Below, piece by piece: positions 45,901 to 57,596 of a stretch of 64,000 bases of DNA (positions within the stretch are counted from its first letter, which is position 1; each line of letters starts with the position of its first letter). Position numbers and translations under genes: made by a program. The notes below the pieces were generated by a model. It made no database searches. It had not been told where the DNA came from and saw only the letters and a program-made list of their open reading frames with translations. Source of the DNA: Rhodocollybia butyracea (Eukaryota; Basidiomycota; Agaricomycetes; Agaricales; Omphalotaceae); NCBI GenBank assembly GCA_015501585.1, contig JADNRY010000147.1, forward strand, positions 94,355-158,354, in the 5' to 3' direction.

Positions 45901-48203
45901 TCGTTGGGTCCGGACCAAGACTAGTACTTTGACATCTGTATATCGAAAGATAGGGTTTTCTTCACTTACTAGGAGCTTTCTCCCATCCTTTCCCCAAGAT
46001 ATCCTTACTATGCTTATAAAGATTGAATAAACTCCTCCTCTGCCACTTCACCTGTATCATCGCTCAGCCAATGTAATAACGGGGAGCTCGTATCCAGGGG
46101 TTCCTTGACATTCTGTGTAATAATCCCCAAAAACCTCAAGTCGATTAACTCCCTTCTGCCGTTAAAGTCTGACCGTCAATCGAGGTTCCGAGCCGGTGAA
46201 CCCTTTTACACTGTATATCACTGTATGGAGTGGATTTTCAGGAAAGCGACACCGAGTCGGACTCTCAAAAGCGTGTCCGTCACCATCTACACCCTAAAAT
46301 TCACGGGGACCACCTGCCGGTAGATCTCCAAGCCGCCAATGGACTAGCCTTGCCTTGCTGTCCAAGGAATAGAAATGCTACGGATGTCAGAAAATTTCTC
46401 CGCTCGTTTCAATCTCGATAACTTATCAGGTACATCGCTCTTGTCGCTCACAAATCTTCGTTTTCAAGGCCCAAGGTTCATTTTCTAGCTTCCGAAACGC
46501 TCTTCTGAGTCCTTGTTCTGTCTTCGTAAGTGTGAACGCGAGCCTCGTCCTGGGGTGTGATTCAGCCTACATATATACAATGTCCTCGTGCCTTTACTAC
46601 ACAAGACAGCTTCTGTCGTTCGATTTGTTCTTTTTCGAGCTCCCGTTTGAGGGTGCTTCTGTTTCTCTTCGGAAATGCTTCGCGGGATCGCTTGTCATTT
46701 GCAAATCTCCCTTTGGATCCCGAAGAAACCCCCTTCAGAATATACTTGCATTCCATCCAGCCGTATGATACGCGTCAGGTGTGGTTCTTCGCCCTACCGT
46801 CGGAGTAAAAAAAAATATCCAAAGCACCTAAAAGCGAGGATCTTCCTTGATGAATACTACTTTTCCAGTTCTGGCTCGAGTAAGTGTAGAAAACATTCAT
46901 GCCGCGATGTATACGCCCGTGTATGAGTATACAGACCCAAGATACGTCCATCTACGTCAGAGAGGCGGGGAAAAGAACAACGATGGAGGGTCCCACCAAT
47001 ACTTGCGAAGAAGAATCATTCGTCCCGCAGACCTAGAAGAGAGTTTCATAGTATGTGGGAGAGCACCCCAGAGCTCCGGCTCGTAGTGATTATCTCTGAA
47101 GTCGATATCTGGTGATATACAAGGTGTATCTTGCCCGTATTGCGATAGAATGAAGTCTCTAAATGCAGGTACACGGAGGAAAGCAGTCATAGTTGGCCGT
47201 GTCGTAATTCGTTTAAAGTGATAGAATGCACGCATTTGTCACTTTTGGGGATGGAAATTCGAACTCAGCGACACTCAAAGAAGCACACCTGATGAAGGCG
47301 GAAAAAGACTTTCGGAAGAGCTGACAGTGACCCCTGCGGTTCCAAAGCCTTGGAAGATTGTGATAGTATCAGAGCAGCCAGGTTTTAGACGTGTATCCAG
47401 ATCGATGCGAGTGCGTGCGTGCGATGGGGTATGCATATGTGAAGAAAGAATTTGAGGGTAGTAATGGCTTCACGGATCTAAAGATTTAGTGGGTTAGGGT
47501 ACATAGTGACTTGTAACGTACATAATCATGCTAAATTCCGTTCTGTTTTATCATGGTGAAATCGGCCCCAGCTGTCCAAAATGCTCATTTTTTTTGTTGG
47601 GATCAGCGGCCAATAAATTGCTGTGGCTCTGTTAGGCTAGGCGTCGCTGTAAGAAGTATTTTTTAGACGGCATATGACATAGTCCAAGGCGTCCCTGTTT
47701 AGAGGAGAACCGGGGGTGCCATAAGTGGAACGAAGTTTTGGGTCACTCGCATTGTGCCCAAATTGTGCAAACGGTTGAGATTTATTAATGCTTCAGAAGT
47801 CGTTGTGCTGGAGGTCGTTCATTAATCGTTAACCGTTATGTGGAAGTGAAATTAAGGTGCGAAAACAATGAACACAGCAATGGAAGATTAAAAATTTACA
47901 GTGTTAGAGTTCGTAAGGTGTGACTTGTGAGCATCAGAGATCATCAGATTGAATCGGCGGCCAAAGAAGCCGGGCTACTTAATGTTACTTAATGAAGCAA
48001 GGCCTCTTCTTCGTGTTACTTATTCGCCATCTATCTCTCTTTCGATTTGCTTTTCACTTTCTCGCTTTTTAGTCAACCATTAAAACTTGGGATCAAAACA
48101 AAACTGGCCAGTTAATTTTCTCTCTCATCGAGCCCGAGTCAGCCTGGTTCTTTCGTTTTGGAATTGGAATAGCAAGATTCGCATGTCTCCTGCTATGCTA
48201 AGG
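42901..48203. other. 5.3 kb without recognised genes
   Basis: Open frames here stay below 100 codons. The stretch 46105-47090 has several overlapping frames on both strands (for example 46230-46421 and 46557-46808) that might be pieces of one spliced gene, but I found no family landmark or consistent splice pattern. GTAT/TATG microsatellite-like runs occur at 44205-44340. Confidence 0.4.
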
Positions 48204-49812
48204 ATGCAGCAACCAACGTGCACAAATATACGTATCCGTTCGACGGCGGACGCCCACAAAATATTTCATGCGGTGCAAAAGGGCAAGTTGCATATGGTGA
48301 CAAGGAGATTAGACTCGGATGAACGGTCTGCATTATGTTCTGGATGCGTTTATGCTTGTGAGTCGTGAATCAAGGCCAGTAAACAATAACAATAAATTGT
48401 ACCAGGGGAAGAGCGCTCTCCAGCTACAGAGATTACTGGGCTCGGCATTGAACGGTTTACAGAGGGACGCAGATGGAGCCCGTCTAGAGTAAGAGATGTA
48501 AGTAAACAAATCAATTTGTTTTTTGCTTCCGCGGCAGCTTATTGTTCTTTAGGAATTTCTATTTTATTATGAAAAATATAGTCCACCAGATTCTGGACAA
48601 CCAAGGCAAGCTGTTTCAGGCTATCGGCTCCCATGTTCTGACTTAAGGCTCGCAGTGGATCTGAAAAACCTCAGGCACCGAGAGATTGGGACCCCTTGGT
48701 CAAGCAGACATATTCTGTTTGGGTAGACACCGAAAAAGGCAAAAGAAAATGGCATCTCAGTAAGTAGATATTTCGTCAAACTCTTGCTTGTAGTGATGCT
48801 GTCTCTAGCTGCATATTTTACTCAGCTTACAGTGGACAATCTGGGCACGATTGATGATATCGTTGGCGTCGGAGATCTTTCAGTTCCAGACGGTACGTTC
48901 AAGAGTACACGAGTAACCAAGAGTCGCGGCAAGGCCGATGAACCAGCGCGCAACGCAGAGTCGACGACACGGGATACAGCTTCAACATCAACAACTCGAA
49001 CTTACGCACCGTTTCCCGCTCCGTATGCTCCTTCTATGTCACCCCAACACGCCGCAGGGCCGATGTACGAGTCGTATGCCACAGTGTTCTCGCACTCGCG
49101 CTCGTCGGAGCACCCACAGTATGCTGTGACTCCCATTACCCGCCATGTCCCTCTACCCACTCGTACTCCGTACCAGAATGGAAACAGGATCGTTGATTAT
49201 CAGCAAGAATCACAATATTCTCCGTCACCTCGAGTCATTGCCTCGAGCCTTCCTGCATCCTCATTCGTCGTTCCTTCGCAGTATCCCTCACGGCTATCCT
49301 ACACTCCGGCGCCACCGGCAGAAGCTAACTACTCGATTTCTTCTCCCCTGTCTCCCACCCAGCCTGCTTCCCCATGGTACGATTCTCGACCAGACTATGT
49401 TGATCAGTCTCAGCAACAAGGCTATCCTGCTCCCATTCCCGTCCGTGCAGCTAATCCATCTACCTACCCACTTCACTATAACCTTATAAGCGCTCTCCAC
49501 GCTTCTGATCCCTCCTCTGCCCTGGTCTCACCAGTCCCAGCTTCCCTACACGAATCCTATCCTTTTGACTATTACAGTCGTGGAACAACGGCATACTCTG
49601 CGTATGGCTCAGATGACGGGGCAGCCTCGCCGACGCCCTCATCCGCATCATCTGGACGCAGTGGAGAATTCGCCCATCAGGGTATGACACAAGCGCAGAG
49701 AGATTTAGCACCACTGCACTCATTAAAACGACATCATCCATATCGAAGGGATCCAGAAGATGACAAGACGTTGCGTTTATTGGATCCTAGACCTGTTCCT
49801 TCGGCTCCTTGA
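48204..49812 (+). CDS. Gti1/Pac2 (WOPR) family regulator 2
   Basis: Five exons (48204-48357, 48406-48497, 48553-48605, 48656-48759, 48809-49812) give 468 residues; in-frame ATGs at 48183 and 48087 would lengthen it. The WOPR core reads MQQPTCTNIRIRSTADAH, RRLDSDERSAL, LGIERFTEGRRWSPSRVRD, EFLFYYEKY, LVKQTYSVWVDTEKGKRKW, AYFTQLTVDN. The third intron (48606-48655) starts AG|GCAAGC and ends CTCGCAG, so a GC-AG intron restores the frame. The long C-terminus is Ser/Pro/Tyr-rich and low in complexity, as in many activators. It has the same architecture as regulator 1 but twice the tail. Confidence 0.92.
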
Positions 49813-50751
49813 TTCATTCGGTGTGTTGTCTTTCTTTCCATTTTTGGGGCATTTTGGCGCGTATATATTTCTGTAATAATATATCGTGACTCGTTTCATG
49901 TTTGCGAGTTATCCAATTTCCGTCTCTAAACTTCACCTTCAAAATTCCCGAATCCTGTTCCGAGCCCCCAGCTTCAACCAAACATCCCTGTATCTTTGTA
50001 GTGTTTTTTTTGTCCTATTTATCATCATTCAAGGCTCAAAGACGATTGTAGCTCGTACTAGAGACTCTCCCCTTTCAAATTTAGCCTTAGTCCTCCTTAG
50101 CATAATATCGCATTACTTATTAGTGACAAAGACACATACCTAGCCATGTCTTTGATCATGAATCGTCACATCGTGTATAAACTAGCAAATATCTTGACAA
50201 GCTCCATCTCACCCTGTATATAGTGTCCACAAGACAAACCAACATACCGGTTCACGGAAGTTTCCATGTCATCTCATGCCTCTAAATATCTTCGAGTGAG
50301 ACTAAAAAGTACAGAGGAGGTGAAATATCCAACACGCCCGGAACACGCCTGCGCAAAGGAAGTATTGAAAAGTTTTCAAATGGTTAGCAGGGAGGTCCAA
50401 GGCATCGGATCGAGTGAACAGTCGCGTCGCAGCAAGAGCAAATCAATGGCGATCTCGATTTATAACTTGCAGTTCTGACTACGAGAATGTCTCAGTAATT
50501 ATTCGCCTATAATTCAATGCATGACAACCGGAGAGACTTTAGGATGGGTTCGGATTGGGTGTTAAGAAATACATGGCCGATACAAGATACTTACGAGGAC
50601 CTAAAGGGCCTGACGGTGCTATCGGGGGAAGAACATAACGTTTCCATATCCCATAAGTGCATGAGATACTCGGATTCCCGCACAAACCGAGACGAAAAAA
50701 GGAACTCGAGGTCAAAAACATCAATACCCTCCAATGCGGAGGCCTAGGCAA
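49813..50751. other. intergenic, nothing recognised
   Basis: It holds the 3' flank of the WOPR gene and the end of the convergent PhzF-like gene. No supported coding region. Confidence 0.4.
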
Positions 50752-51725
50752 TCATACACGAAGTGTGATCGTCCCTCGCATAGCCTCCACAGCCCCTCCA
50801 GCTAATTCAATCTTTTCTATCTCTCCATCCCTACCTACTTCAACATACAGTTCAATATGACTTTCTCTTCCCATATCCACGCCCTGAATCACATGGAACT
50901 TCCAAGATCCCGGCCCTTTTAGGGTTCTAGCTGCAAGCCATCCACAGAGTGTCGATGCGGCAGAACCTGTAGCGGGATCCTCGAATCCTCCTTCGAACAT
51001 TCGAGTGTGAACTGTCGTTAACCCACGTTCACTTGCTTCTTGGGAGTTGGCATCGTCAAGTACAAAAACATACAAGGCGCTAAACCCGCGCCAAGCGCCA
51101 AGATGTTCGTCTGGAATCTGGAGAGAAGAAGTGATGGGTTGGAAATTGGATAAGGCATCCACACTTGTGAGCTGAAGGAGCATGAATGACATTCCTTTCA
51201 CGATAGATGCAACAGGCTCCGCACCATCTACGCCATTGACGTAGTCGGCTGGTCGAGACGTGATTGTCTGGATTTAGATTTAAGTTCGGGTGAGTGATAC
51301 GAAGAATGTTCTTTGAAATCGATAGGGATTTGGAGTTTAATGCCACCGTTTGTATTGTGAGAACCAGGAACTTTCGATACAGGGATTTTCCCTGCTTTAG
51401 TAGACAGCACGAACGAGTCCACTTTAGGATACATTCGAGATAATAGCCATCCTGCACCAATGGTGGGATGACCGGCAAAGGGGAGCTCTTGGTTAATGGT
51501 AAAGATGTCGATCGTAAAAGTAGCGTTGGGATCAGCCTGATTTTCGAGCTTTTTAACATCATGTATAAAAATCGTCTCGGAAAGGTTGAATTCTCGGGCT
51601 ACGAGTTGTTTCTGTTCCTGCGTGAGACGAGGAGAGTCATCGTCCAGGAGGATGACTGCAAGAGGATTTCCTTGAAAGAGAATTTGCGTGAATACATCGA
51701 GAGTGATGAAGTTGACTTTCATCAT
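50752..51725 (-). CDS. PhzF-family isomerase-like protein, frame interrupted
   Basis: PhzF-like proteins share the diaminopimelate-epimerase fold; most fungal members have no known substrate. The N-terminal half (51725-51240) shows FITLDVFTQILFQGNPLAVI, NLSETIFI with the catalytic Glu, and ELPFAGHPTIGAGWLL. The C-terminal half (to 50752) shows NGVDGAEPVASIVKGM and FEGGFEDPATGSAASTLCGW. The two halves lie in different frames. The shift is near 51240-51275; either one base is missing there or a very short 32-nt intron (GTCTCG...GCGTAG) is removed. Apart from that the protein is full length, about 320 residues. Confidence 0.8.
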
Positions 51726-51916
51726 GGATGTTAGTCACGGAGTCAAACATCCAGAATCGAGTCATTTTTGATTTTCTATTTCGGAGCTCCGTAGGTAGTT
51801 TCAGATCACACGGTCCTGAGCTGAGGTTGAAGATTGTCATTTTTGGTATACTAAGTACCGATGTTGCCGCAGGAAAGAAAACTAACGTCGAACGAAGCGC
51901 GTTTTACGCTTAGCAT

Positions 51917-54028
51917 TTACGAAGTACTGTCCTCAGATTCGAAAGAAGATCTATGTATCGATCGAGCGGAGGCAGTATTGCCGATTGATTCCGTGGACCT
52001 AAACACGCAGAATCAATTGGATCTGCAACTCTGAAGCCTCTTGAAGCTTTGGGCTCACCTAAACGAATTTGATTCTGACGAAAAGGTGCTCGATGAGCTT
52101 GAGTCGGAGTGAATAGGGTAGACAAAAGTGGGTATCAATGAAAAGTAGTCCAAAGGAAGGTTCGAACGAGTTATTAAAGTCCGCTTGGCTTCCTGCCATG
52201 TTGATCGTCCGGTACGCAAGGATTGAGTATCGATGTCCAAAGTGATGGTGCAGTCGTCCACGAATTTGGCGAAGCCAGCAAATCGACTCGAAGATACCAA
52301 ATCGGTCACGAAATAATGGACTATGTAGTGGATAATTCGGGTTAGTGAACAGATAGTTTCAGATACCCGTGCAAGGAGCAGATCATTTGGCGTAGTTCGC
52401 TCGATCCAGTTCCGAAAGTCATCGAGAAGGAGGAACGCATGTTGCTGTAGAGCTGGCGATGATGGAGGCCAGCAGCTACCGAAAATCTCCAAGAGTGAAT
52501 ATATGTCATCGGTGCATGCTCGACCAGTAGTGAGGTGATTTCGCATGGATGCAATTATTTGATTCCAGAGTTCTAATGGAATATTCAAACCGAGTTCAGC
52601 ATTGTGAACGAAAAACATATACCTTCACCCAAGTCAGGTACGCCGTCACCGCGGTATACTAGTGAAGCCACTTTCTGTAACGAGCTGGACGCGCTGGATG
52701 AGGATCCCATAGGATTATTCAATTGACGAAGTGATAATTCAGTCGCAAATCTCCGTACAGCAAAATCTGATTCATCCCAAGAATGTGACTCCAGAAACTG
52801 GAGGTTCAAAGTATCACGAGAGCACTCTGGATCCTGTTGAGTAGCATATGCAAAATCAAACGTGGAACAACTCTGAAGACAGTGGAATATATGTCTCGCC
52901 ATCACGACACTATCGCCAAAAGTCACCGTAATCCACTGAAGACCACGCTGCAAAAATACAGTTCCTGATTCCTCGAGAGCCACGCCCTTAACAAATGAAG
53001 GTCGCATGATACCCAATCTGTGGACTCAAGTTTCCTTCGAGAGACCAAGGAGAAAAGTCCAAGGACAAGTTTATAAAACAACCAGGATTGTGGTGACTTG
53101 TACGGACAAGGAAAGATCTCCGTGTCAAGAGACCTTTGTCGTTGTCCCACCATGACAATGTAACAGGCCGGCAGAATAGAAGTCATCACGACGATAAACA
53201 TGGTTAATCCAATGACGGCAGATATCAGGCCTGCCACAACTGGATGTAGACTCCACAAGAGATCCAACAGGCCCGCAAAGAAGAGCACCAAGGCAAGTTG
53301 CAGAAGCAAAGGAAGGACATTGAGAATTCCTGGAACGCCCCATCTCTGCAGGCTCTCAAGGCGCATCTGGCGAAGCTCAAGAGCGAGGTGATGAGAAACC
53401 GAGGCATCCTTTTGATATTCGCGAAGCCATTGTTTGCACAATATACCAAGGAGAACCGTGGCGAGACTGATGGTGAGACTGAGGAACCAGAACGCGTTAA
53501 TACGAACGGAAGCTGGGGTAGGCGGCGCTAGTGTTGTGACGTCTAATGCTCTATTGTAAAGTTCGGTGGTGTGCAGGAATCGAAGCAGAATAGCCTCCTG
53601 CGGACTCGGAGTGGCCTGAAGCCATTGGTAAGACTGCGTGGCAAAGGCTGTGACCGTTGCCGAGAAAAGTCCAGCAAATACAAGGAGCGTGTCAATATCT
53701 TCTCTCCATCCTTTGCATTTTTCATCGTCAAATCTTCTGACCGAGTTGAGACACTCTGTCCAGGGATCTCCGTTATTGGGAGGAGCGCAGAAATATGGCT
53801 GGTTTTCTTTCCATAATAGTGTCTGAATAGAAATTTAAGACAGATATGGTATGGTGTGGCTCAAGGCTTACCGGTTCAATTCCGGAGTTTACATCGGGAT
53901 TTTCATCATTCTTGGGGTTTAATAGGACAATGAGTAATGCTACAAAACAAGCAAACACTACACACCGATCTGGCAAGTTTTTCTTGGTTTCCCGCCTCTT
54001 TTGGAGTAGAGCCACTCGAGTTAGACAT
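51917..54028 (-). CDS. DUF6535 multi-pass membrane protein
   Basis: Exons run 53966-54028, 53872-53910, 52623-53822, 52059-52572, 51917-51998. DUF6535 proteins are abundant in Agaricomycetes and have no known function. The domain is clear: LLWKENQPYFCAPPNNGDPW, GWREDIDTLLVFAGLFSATV, FLHTTELYNRAL, INAFWFLSLTISLATVLLG, CKQWLREYQKD, then a hydrophobic pair (LPLLLQLALVLFFAGLLDLL and VAGLISAVIGLTMFIVVM) and PCPYKSPQSW. Near 52953 the frame changes at a run of five T. Either one T is missing or a 65-nt intron (52948-53012, GTATCA to TTGCAG) is removed; both keep the rest in frame, giving about 610-630 residues. The Ser-rich last exon is an inference. Confidence 0.85.
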
Positions 54029-54504
54029 AGTGAGTGCTTACAGAATGCTTGTCCACTGGAGGGGGCGACGCGACCTCAACTGACAAGTTACAAAATCTCT
54101 GCCCGTTGGAGGTCCGGATCCTTGTATCCATGAGATTTAATGTCAACAGCTTTTCTGAGTGTGGCGTTGCCAAGGATGTAATCAATCAATAGAATTAGAT
54201 ACGCAAGCCATTTTTAATTGATTCATTGTAAGTGCTACGCAAATCGACGCTCAGCAGAGTCAAGATTCGGATATTGAGGAATGCTTGATTACCCACAACA
54301 ACGAAGGTACCAACGATGCTCAAGACTCATCTCTCAAAGTTGAAATAGTGCTCGATCCAACCACGATCTACTAATAGCTTTCGGCATTCAAAGAATGTAT
54401 GTACAATAACCCAGGACATTTACTTTAGGCTGCGATGAGATCCAGGTGAACGCACATAACAACTAAAACACATACCGTAAAAACCCATATCTAAACCCAA
54501 AGAC
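54029..54504. other. intergenic, nothing recognised
   Basis: Separates the DUF6535 start from the end of the Get5-like gene. Nothing recognised. Confidence 0.4.
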
Positions 54505-55514
54505 TCAAGTACCAGCCATTCCAACGACTCCAACGTGATCGCGGATTTTCGCTACATCGCTTGCACTCAGACTACCCTTACTAGCGGCAAGAAAGTCCTC
54601 AAAGGCAGTTAAAGCATCAGACTCGGTCGAGAATTGCGTCCTATGGAGATGAGAACCAGTTAGTCTTCATCCAGAAGTCAAAGATACACAGATCGTTCAC
54701 CGTAAAAACGCGATCATCCTGTTCCAAAAGTCAGGGCTCGATATCGTGACATGATACGAGCCTAACGTCTCTTTCGGAACAGTACTGCCTGGTCCCAACG
54801 CCAGATCTGTTGTATCTAATGTCAAAAGGACGTCCTTTTTCGGCTGCGCGTCGAGGTCATCGTGCGATGGAGAAGGAGATAACACGACAGACGGTATTCT
54901 CTGATGAGATCTCTTGCCGCTAGGTTTTGGACTACCTTCAAGCAACGACGAAGATACAGAGGGTGTTACTTTAGGTGCCGGTGTCGGTTCAGGAGCACTG
55001 ATAACTGGCGGAGGTGCGGAAGGATTCCATTCCACGCCTGGCTTGACCATCAAGTTGATCGTGTCTCCATCCTTCACAGTATACTCTTTCAACAGCTTGT
55101 TATCAGCGAGAGCTTTTCCTTTGAGAAGAAGGCGCTGCGCATCCGGTGCTGGTGCAGTTGGATTTGAGCTGAAAAGATGTTGCTTGATAGAAGCGATTGT
55201 GTCAGTTGGATGAACCCCAGAAAGCGTGTAAGTCGCAGGTGGCTTCGTGGATTTGATTGTCAGATTTAATGTGGCTGGAATGAATAGGATCAGAATAGAA
55301 TAGTCGCGATATTTTTGGTGAACAGCATACTAGAAGATGAAGATGCAGTTGTTTCCTTTGGCGCTGGTGGCGCCGGTACTGGGACATGAAGAATGGGGAC
55401 TTTCCGCAACGAATTTTCTGGTGGCTGTTGATAGTCGTCTCCGTAGGTCACTGGCTGCGTGGATATCGTATTCACAAAGGTTTTGATAAAAGCGTGTTCG
55501 GCCTGGTCTGCCAT
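54505..55514 (-). CDS. Get5/Mdy2-like ubiquitin-like protein
   Basis: Three exons (55331-55514, 54701-55274, 54505-54640) give 297 residues. Get5 joins Get4 and Sgt2 in delivering tail-anchored proteins to the ER. The N-terminus (MADQAEHAFIKTFVNTIST) fits the Get4-binding part. A ubiquitin-like domain occupies residues ~62-140 (LNLTIKSTKPPATYTL, TDTIASIKQHL, RLLLKGKALADNKLLKEY, VKDGDTINLMVKPG). A Pro/Ser linker and the C-terminal homodimer-type helix end follow (FEDFLAASKGSLSASDVAKI, DHVGVVGMAGT). Length and order match basidiomycete homologues. Confidence 0.88.
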
Positions 55515-55734
55515 GGTGGAACGGAAGAAAGCTGTAAAATTAGTACGTCATTTCACTTTGTTTTCGGTTTTCAACGGAGCCTCGCTCAAAACTCAACTCG
55601 ATGCGGCTCTGAAAAAAACGTGCCAGACTTTGAACGTTGAACGTTGAACTAGTATATCCATACTTGTTGGAAAAAATAAATATTCTGATTCACTTTTTCG
55701 CGTGAAAGTCTCAAGATAAAGACAATGTTGCGAT

Positions 55735-55830
55735 GGCCGACTAGCTCAGTTGGTTAGAGCGTCGTGCTAATATTGCGCAGGTAACTGATGTATTACGCGA
55801 AGGTCTTGGGTTCGATCCCCACGTTGGCCA
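55735..55830 (+). tRNA. tRNA-Ile(AAT) with intron
   Basis: The acceptor GGCCGAC pairs with GTTGGCC (discriminator A). The D arm is AGCTCAGTTGGTTAGAGC. Anticodon AAT lies in GTGCTAATA, followed by an intron of about 22 nt (TTGCGCAGG...GTATT) and ACGCG. The T arm TTGGGTTCGATCCCCAC has one mismatched outer pair. Confidence 0.92.
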
Positions 55831-56085
55831 TACCCTTATTGAACATATCTTTTTGCGTCGAGGCACATTTCGGACTACATATCATGGTTGGTAAGAACGC
55901 TTTGATATTGGCGATTTTACTCGCTTGGATTGAAGTACTCCTTCCTTCCAATATGGTTCTGGACTCTTTGACACCATTTAACAAATAAAATTCCTTATCT
56001 ACGTACTGGCTAAATATGAAAGAATTGCGGTTACTTATTTAGTTAAGTATTAAGGGATGCAATGCAACAGCGAAAGAAAAATTAT

Positions 56086-57135
56086 CTATACTACCCACTG
56101 CCTCGGATTCCTCAACACCTCCATCAACTTCCCCTCCTCTGACAATGCATCCTCACCCATATCCGACATGTACTCCCATCTCGCAATCTCAGGCAAGCTC
56201 ATCAAGATACTCTCCACGCGCGCACCAGGAGTCATCAACCCAAATTTTGTCCCGCGATCGTGCACGAGATTGAACTCGACATACCTGCCTCTGCGGATAA
56301 GCTGCCACCTGCGCTGGAGGGGAGTATACACCATGTTTGCACGCTGAGACAAGATGGGTACGTATGCTGGAACAAAGGCAGCACCGAGGCTTTGGACAAA
56401 GGCAAAGACATCTGCCTGTTCTCGGGGACGGTTCTCCGTGAGACGCTGGTGTTGACCTTGATGTAGGTCATCGAAAAATATACCACCGACGCCCCGTGTC
56501 TCTTTGCGATGCGAAATATAAAAGTACTCATCGCACCAGGTTTTGAGTGATGGATAGAGATCAGCGGAAAACGCGTCACAGGCTGTTTTATAAGTTTGGT
56601 GGAAGTGAGTGGCATCTGCAGGATAGAGATAGGATGGAGTAAGATCTGCGCCTCCGCCAAACCACCACGCGAGGACATTCGTAGGAGAGTCAGAGGCAGC
56701 GGGATCCGTGATTTCAAAGTACCGATAATTAGCATGAGCTGTTGGTGCATGAGGATTACGCGGATGAATGACCAGACTAATTCCTGCCGCGAAGAAAGGC
56801 AATCCACCGGGCGCGTCTTCTGGAAGAGGCATAGAAGTATGATCTGCACGCATTTGTTTTATTGCCGGAGGCGGAAGAGTACCATGGACGATGGAAATGT
56901 TCACGCCCGCTTTTTCCAGAATAAATTCTGAATTTTGCGCTGGCGAGCCGTCCGCAGCAAGGGGTGCGGCAAAGACACAGGACTGGCCCAAACCTCCTTC
57001 AGGCCTTAGCCAGCTATCGCGCCTGAACTCTGGCGCAGCAGGATCTAGTTTTTCCAGGGCTAGTACGATTTCGTCCTGCAGAGAGCGAACCCATTCTTCC
57101 ATTTGTTCGCGCATCGGTTTGGTAGATGAAGACAT
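56086..57135 (-). CDS. HEM13: coproporphyrinogen III oxidase (oxygen-dependent)
   Basis: A single exon encodes 349 residues. The enzyme converts coproporphyrinogen III to protoporphyrinogen IX by oxidative decarboxylation in haem synthesis. Family signatures are intact: AGVNISIVHG, AGISLVIHPRNPHAPT, NYRYFEI, WWFGGGADLTPSYLYP, WCDEYFYISHRKETRGVGGI with FFDDLH, and RGRYVEFNLVHDRGTKFGL, then ESILMSLP. No mitochondrial leader is seen, in keeping with the cytosolic yeast Hem13. The start is the only ATG that gives the conserved N-terminus. It is flanked by tRNA-Ile and a small coiled-coil gene. Confidence 0.97.
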   Translation of the reverse strand: MSSSTKPMREQMEEWVRSLQDEIVLALEKLDPAAPEFRRDSWLRPEGGLGQSCVFAAPLAADGSPAQNSEFILEKAGVNISIVHGTLPPPAIKQMRADHTSMPLPEDAPGGLPFFAAGISLVIHPRNPHAPTAHANYRYFEITDPAASDSPTNVLAWWFGGGADLTPSYLYPADATHFHQTYKTACDAFSADLYPSLKTWCDEYFYISHRKETRGVGGIFFDDLHQGQHQRLTENRPREQADVFAFVQSLGAAFVPAYVPILSQRANMVYTPLQRRWQLIRRGRYVEFNLVHDRGTKFGLMTPGARVESILMSLPEIARWEYMSDMGEDALSEEGKLMEVLRNPRQWVV

Positions 57136-57596
57136 GGCGATGGCGATGAAGGAAAGAAATGATAATCCCGTGTTTTGTCTGACATTAACTTGATTAAGCG
57201 CCTCGAGTGGTCTAGGGCGGCCCGGCCATATTTCCCGACGCGTCTAAGTCCACTGTCATTGCATCAAGTTAGAAAATGGCGCTAGTGCGCATTTATCATC
57301 CTCACTATGCTTAAATCTGTGCAAGTCACTGGTTCAATGAATTCCTCAGTCTTGCTCAGCACACAAGACGAGTGCTGCTCAATTATCAATATTGTAAAGT
57401 CTCGGCTCAATGATCCACTCTATTAAAGTATTATATCTGGTTGTAGAAATAGAAGATACAGGTAGCGTTACAGACTATGAGAATACAGCATATGCAATCA
57501 GTCAATAGTATTATTTTAAGCGATGTTCCAAGCCAATTCCAAGTACAAGTCGACGGGTATAATCCCTCAATTAAGAGATAGGTATATTGACTTGGT

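Noticed and set aside
56235..56849. 204-codon minus-strand frame overlapping the coproporphyrinogen oxidase gene
   Set aside because: It is another frame of HEM13, whose own frame carries every family signature.
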